A stretch of 8,469 nt of DNA from an archaeon (GTDB lineage Archaea; Asgardarchaeota; Hermodarchaeia; Hermodarchaeales; Hermodarchaeaceae), in assembly GCA_016550425.1 (NCBI GenBank), contig JABXGS010000231.1:1-8469 (forward strand), given 5' to 3'. The stretch's first letter is position 1, and each line of letters opens with the position of its first letter. The position numbers were made by a program, and so were the translations under genes. The notes beneath the pieces were generated by a model. It ran no database searches, was not told the DNA's origin, and saw nothing but the letters and a program-made list of their open reading frames with translations. Below are positions 5,585-8,469 of the stretch, one piece after another.

Positions 5585-5980
5585 TTAACCAAAACTCAAC
5601 ATTTTTTCAAGACGAGCTGCAGTTCGTTTAAGTTCAAGCAGTAAAGGACCTAACCGGGCATTTTTTTCGGTAATGAATAAGATGACAGCTAAAGGCCCAC
5701 TATAACGAAGAAGAATATACCCACGATCACATTTCACATAGATGTTATCAAGTTCGCCTTTCTTGAGATTTTCCATTGCCGTTGATCCAATGGAGAGCAT
5801 GGAAGAAGCCAACGCGGCAAGTTCAGCCTCTTCAATTTTCCCATCAAATGCACTAGCCATTGGTAATCCATCAGTAGATACCACTGCTACACCTTGAATT
5901 CCATCTACACTTTGTTCTGCCTCCCGAAGAATCTGCATAATCGCTTCCATTGGGTCTTCAATGTCGGGTGGCTCAGTCAT
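5585..5980 (-). CDS. Roadblock/LC7 domain protein
   Basis: A 131-residue single-domain protein of the Roadblock/LC7 superfamily. These small alpha-beta proteins dimerise and often partner with Ras-like GTPases of the MglA/Rag type. Seen: an amphipathic N-terminal helix (MEAIMQILREAEQSV), the signature strand-turn-strand GIQGVAVVSTDGLPMASAF, the central helix EAELAALASSMLSIGSTAMENL, two strands (NIYVKCDRGYILLRYSG, LAVILFITE) and a C-terminal helix (LGPLLLELKRTAARLEKML). This is the full fold at normal length. Start: the ATG at 5980; no Shine-Dalgarno is visible, and AT-rich sequence about 20-30 nt upstream (CAATATCAAC) would suit a leaderless transcript. A GTG at 5989 is the alternative. No GTPase partner gene adjoins it. 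Such proteins are numerous in Asgard archaea but also occur elsewhere, so they are weak taxonomic evidence. Confidence 0.93.
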   Translation of the reverse strand: MTEPPDIEDPMEAIMQILREAEQSVDGIQGVAVVSTDGLPMASAFDGKIEEAELAALASSMLSIGSTAMENLKKGELDNIYVKCDRGYILLRYSGPLAVILFITEKNARLGPLLLELKRTAARLEKMLSFG

Positions 5981-6057
5981 AGACAACACAGAATAGCAGT
6001 TGATATTGGAATTAACACTTGATTCGACTGCCTAAAAATCTGCGCTAAGTATTAGGA

Positions 6058-6843
6058 TTAACCTATCCATCCTAAATTCTTCACAGTAAGCAATAACCGT
6101 TCAGTTATCGGGAGTGCAACCAAAATACCCATCATCACTTGCATGAAATTGATAGGCAATTCGGCGATGGCTGCATATTGAAAGATGAAAAATTCATAGA
6201 GAAAATAGCCAGCTATTATTATGACCCCACCCATCAGCATCGAGGTAATATTCCAAGCTACTTTGGGATCGTATCTAAGTGTAAGAAAAATGGTCATTGA
6301 TCCAAGAAAGATAGCTAGTATAAACCAAACCCAAGAGGGAAGGAGGAAGGGAATTTCCCACCAAGGACTTCCCCAAGAGGCAAGTTCTCCACCAAAACGT
6401 AAAACGCCAATAACTACCATGCACACAGCTAAACCTAGCCCCATTCCAATTCCAAGATAACGCAGTTGTTTTGGTGCAAACCGCTCTCTAAAAGCCCAAC
6501 TCAGATAACCAACAGTAAATCCTTCAAACCCTTTAATCAGGAGAGTTCCAGGAGCATAGAGTACATAGCCTGTCGCCAGATCAGCGATCATTGACCCGAC
6601 ACCCCCTGCTACACCTCCAATAATGGGACCAAATAAGAGGGCAGTAATATATACTCCAACTTCACCGAGGTTGAAGTACCCTTGAGTTGCAGGAACGGCT
6701 ATTTGAAATGAGACCGTCAAGACTGCGACTAAAGCGGTCATAAGGGCCGCAATTGAGAGGAGAACTGTTTTGGGCATTTGAGGAATAAAAATTGATGATT
6801 CACTCATAAGAATCCATCCCAAATAGTGGGAGAAAACCGTCAT
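6058..6843 (-). CDS. ECF-transporter-type substrate-binding (S) membrane component
   Basis: A 261-residue integral membrane protein with about six or seven hydrophobic segments; the first is at about residues 26-50 and the last near 235-250. The stretch GYFNLGEVGVYITALLFGPIIGGVAGGVGSMIADL (55-89) is typical of S components of energy-coupling factor vitamin transporters: aromatic-N-L-G before helix 2, then a glycine-rich helix ending near Asp. The region between helices has a WGSPWW segment (about 153-158). S components bind one vitamin or precursor and share an ATPase/T module encoded elsewhere; none is in the window. The substrate cannot be read from sequence. The ATG at 6843 directly follows the stop of the kinase gene (TAAATG), so coupled translation is likely. 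A second ATG at 6807 after GGGATGG would remove 12 residues and also fits. Its pairing with a pantoate-kinase paralogue hints at a CoA-related or other phosphorylatable substrate, which is inference. Confidence 0.85.
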   Translation of the reverse strand: MTVFSHYLGWILMSESSIFIPQMPKTVLLSIAALMTALVAVLTVSFQIAVPATQGYFNLGEVGVYITALLFGPIIGGVAGGVGSMIADLATGYVLYAPGTLLIKGFEGFTVGYLSWAFRERFAPKQLRYLGIGMGLGLAVCMVVIGVLRFGGELASWGSPWWEIPFLLPSWVWFILAIFLGSMTIFLTLRYDPKVAWNITSMLMGGVIIIAGYFLYEFFIFQYAAIAELPINFMQVMMGILVALPITERLLLTVKNLGWIG

Positions 6844-7770
6844 TTATCTATATCTTGGTCCAACCAAGGATAAACCGGAAACGAATAGAGAATTGGGAGG
6901 AAAAAGATGCATTACTGAATGCATCACTGAATCAATTGCGTCAACATCGACTAAGGCATGAAAGGCGTCCCCAATCATATTCTGCGTCGCCCCAAGTGCT
7001 CCAGCATCAAGGACGACCTTTAGTACCTTCGCAATTCGCTGAGAAAGAAAACCAATTTTTTTTGCAAACCCAGAACATAATCTCATGAATCGAACAGGAT
7101 CGGGATTACCTAAAATTTGCTTTAACACACCCTGGCCTTCTCGATTAACGGCGACTAATGTTTCCTTTGAAAAAATAATATCTTTCTTTGAGATTGGAGC
7201 GAAGCTTCCTGTTACTATCCGATAGGAGGCATCAAAGGGTAACCAATCTACTCGATCATATCCAGGTGCTCCCGCTTCCAAAATTAAGATCATGCCACCA
7301 CGAAGGACCCCGCTCACAGTTCCCAGTCCAGTTGCACAGCGGATTTCAGCAAAATGCGCAAACTGTCCAATCCGATTTAACGTAAGATTCATTCCGAGAA
7401 GGCGACTGAGGGTCATAGCGGTACTAACAGCCCCAGCGGCACTTGCCCCATAACCCGCCCCGATAGGGACTTCCACTTCGTGATCGATATGGATGCAGAA
7501 GTTTTCGTCCACTTGACTAAGAAGTAACTGGCATACTTCATGTGTTACCTTAGCATCGGGTGCTTTCTTACCATTAATTGTGACTTCTATTTGGTTAGAA
7601 TCAGCGGATTCAACTTGTGTATGTGTATAGACTCCTTTCTCTAATATGAAGCCTCCACCTTTAGCCCCAACTCTATATGCAGCCTCCATTTCTTGGGGAG
7701 GCATTTCAGGGGTAACCGCTTGAAAGAAACTAGATATTCCTGCTGGGCAGAAGGCAGATACACGCTTCAT
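6844..7770 (-). CDS. Divergent pantoate-kinase-like GHMP kinase
   Basis: A 308-residue GHMP-superfamily kinase, clearly homologous to the gene at 7951 on the other strand: MKxxxAFxPxxIxxFFQ, the ATP loop PIGAGYGASAAGA (102-114), TGLGTV (147-152) and GxxPG align without gaps at the N-terminus. Archaeal pantoate kinase phosphorylates pantoate for CoA synthesis. This copy differs from its neighbour at positions that copy keeps: P9-A-G11-I in place of P9-G-H11-I, E142-I-R-C-A in place of E137-V-E-N-R, and I163 in place of R158 after the GG turn. The catalytic-type Ser110 and Glu142 remain, and the C-terminal GATQNMIGDAFHALV and SGLSLVGPRYR segments are present, so it looks active and full length. 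Specificity may have changed. The start is the ATG at 7770 (TTG at 7782 is the alternative); no strong Shine-Dalgarno is visible. It abuts the S-component gene downstream (TAAATG), forming a two-gene unit. Confidence 0.85.
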   Translation of the reverse strand: MKRVSAFCPAGISSFFQAVTPEMPPQEMEAAYRVGAKGGGFILEKGVYTHTQVESADSNQIEVTINGKKAPDAKVTHEVCQLLLSQVDENFCIHIDHEVEVPIGAGYGASAAGAVSTAMTLSRLLGMNLTLNRIGQFAHFAEIRCATGLGTVSGVLRGGMILILEAGAPGYDRVDWLPFDASYRIVTGSFAPISKKDIIFSKETLVAVNREGQGVLKQILGNPDPVRFMRLCSGFAKKIGFLSQRIAKVLKVVLDAGALGATQNMIGDAFHALVDVDAIDSVMHSVMHLFPPNSLFVSGLSLVGPRYR

Positions 7771-7845
7771 ATACTCAAACAATTGACCAACTATTCTTCT
7801 TTAAGCTAGTGGCAAATGATGGTTTGTTCCGGGAGGAAAGCCGTA

Positions 7846-7870
7846 TGAAATTTAAATAATTTAAATTTCA
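7846..7870. repeat. Perfect 25-nt palindrome in the kinase divergent promoter
   Basis: The arm TGAAATTTAAAT, a single central A, then the exact reverse complement ATTTAAATTTCA. It lies 76 nt before the ATG of the left kinase and 80 nt before that of the right kinase, almost exactly midway. Both strands contain TTTAAAT; the plus strand at 7851-7858 reads TTTAAATA, a consensus archaeal TATA box. It may be a two-way core promoter, an operator for a dimeric repressor covering it, or both. The symmetry is exact in sequence; function is inferred. The rest of the 7771-7950 gap shows nothing else I can name, apart from an AT-rich ATTTATTT at 7881-7888. Confidence 0.75.
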
Positions 7871-7950
7871 GTTACAGAATATTTATTTTCTCAATAGACA
7901 CCACGCACATAAAAGCTCAATCCCAGCTGCACCGAAGGCAGGCTCCAAAA

Positions 7951-8469
7951 ATGAAGAATAGTCGCGCGTTTTCCCCTGGGCACATCACAGGTTTTTTTCA
8001 AATCTGCGATGATTTTGAGAAGCCAATGGAAAAAGGATCGCGTGGAGCAGGTGTCTCAGTGGGCAGAGGAGTCACAACCTCGGTTAAAGCCAAATTCTCA
8101 AAGTCCCCTGCCAGCCACATTGAAATCAATGGAAATCCTTCCGTCCAAGCTCCGGTTTCCCAGGGAGTCCTTACTCATTTTCTTGAGTTCAAAGCCGACC
8201 AAAATTATCTCATTCACATACATCATCAGGTTGATTTACCAATTGGTGCAGGATTTGGGACAAGCGGAGCCGCTGCGCTGAGTTTAGCGTTGGCTTTGAA
8301 TGACGTCTTGGAATGTGACTTAACTAAACTAGAAGCAGCACAAATTGCTCACCTAGTAGAGGTTGAGAATCGTACCGGATTAGGTACGGTGGTAGCGGAA
8401 ATGGTAGGAGGAATTGAAATTCGGACCAGTCCTGGGGGACCAGGTGTTGGTCAAGTACAAACTCTGCCT
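7951..8469 (+). CDS. Pantoate kinase, 5' part (runs off right edge)
   Basis: The first 173 codons of an archaeal pantoate kinase are present; the C-terminal 40% or so lies outside. The enzyme phosphorylates pantoate to 4-phosphopantoate with ATP, the archaeal route to CoA, ahead of phosphopantothenate synthetase. Seen: the N-terminal family motif AFSPGHITGFFQ (6-17), RGAGVSVGRGVTT (31-43), the GHMP ATP loop PIGAGFGTSGAAAL (97-110), AHLVEVENRTGLGTV (133-147), and GGIEIRTSPGGPG (153-165) with R158. All match the canonical family pattern better than the divergent neighbour does. The frame is open upstream to a TGA at 7846-7848 but has no other ATG, and the MKNSRAFSPGH start fits homologues. No clear Shine-Dalgarno precedes it. 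It is head to head with its paralogue, 180 bp between start codons, around a perfect palindrome. Confidence 0.9.
   Translation, partial: MKNSRAFSPGHITGFFQICDDFEKPMEKGSRGAGVSVGRGVTTSVKAKFSKSPASHIEINGNPSVQAPVSQGVLTHFLEFKADQNYLIHIHHQVDLPIGAGFGTSGAAALSLALALNDVLECDLTKLEAAQIAHLVEVENRTGLGTVVAEMVGGIEIRTSPGGPGVGQVQTLP

Noticed and set aside
5600..5605. T6 run on the plus strand after hypB as a terminator
   Set aside because: It fits an archaeal terminator distance but lies within the end of the convergent Roadblock gene, coding for Lys/Met/Leu codons there; too weak to list.
6034..6038. T5 run on the minus strand after the S component gene as a terminator
   Set aside because: Only five T and located where the Roadblock promoter could be; cannot be told from AT-rich background.
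6221..7385. Three plus-strand open frames of 65-79 codons inside the S component and left kinase genes
   Set aside because: All are antisense to genes with strong family motifs and show arbitrary composition.
8009..8281. Open frame of 90 codons on the plus strand starting at 8009
   Set aside because: It overlaps the pantoate kinase reading frame that starts at 7951, which carries all the family motifs; the 8009 frame has no recognisable protein character.
1..8469. CRISPR array, insertion sequence, integrase, toxin-antitoxin or other defence system
   Set aside because: No repeated spacer-like units, terminal inverted repeats, transposase motifs or small paired toxin-type genes were seen; genes are housekeeping or cofactor type.

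Overview
The window is archaeal. The evidence is a geranylgeranyl reductase of the membrane-lipid type, archaeal pantoate kinase (CoA pathway) genes, a tRNA gene carrying bulge-helix-bulge introns, TTTAAATA-type TATA boxes at sensible distances from starts, oligo-T stretches in place of hairpin terminators, and a stand-alone Roadblock/LC7 protein. A finer assignment is not possible from this sequence. Roadblock proteins are abundant in Asgard archaea but not exclusive to them. The DNA looks like ordinary chromosome: I see no insertion sequence, CRISPR array, phage gene or decayed gene.

Layout, left to right. 1-486 (-): 5' part of a BioB-like radical SAM gene that leaves the window at its C-terminal side. 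591-1802 (-): geranylgeranyl reductase family flavoprotein, divergent from 1896-2444 (+), a DUF2148 iron-sulfur protein. 2460-2586 (-): tRNA-Gln(CTG) interrupted twice, once in the D-loop and once at the canonical 37/38 site. 2614-2865 and 2881-3771 (-): a small CxxC protein directly behind PRPP synthetase. 3863-4657 (-): a protein of unknown function with a very clear promoter and Shine-Dalgarno. 4809-5567 (+): HypB with a histidine-rich N-terminus. 5585-5980 (-): Roadblock/LC7 protein. 6058-6843 and 6844-7770 (-): an ECF-type membrane S component abutting a divergent pantoate-kinase paralogue. 7951 to the right edge (+): a second, more canonical pantoate kinase, cut by the window end.

Most genes are housekeeping or cofactor-related: lipid saturation, PRPP supply, nickel insertion into hydrogenase, CoA synthesis and possibly vitamin uptake. 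The most interesting part is the right end. Two pantoate-kinase paralogues stand head to head around a perfect 25-nt palindrome. The canonical-looking copy keeps residues that the other has lost, and the divergent copy is joined stop-to-start to a membrane S component. This suggests a kinase of altered specificity paired with an uptake protein and possibly co-regulated with CoA synthesis. The second notable item is the doubly interrupted tRNA-Gln gene. No intergenic stretch exceeds about 170 bases; what each holds is listed.
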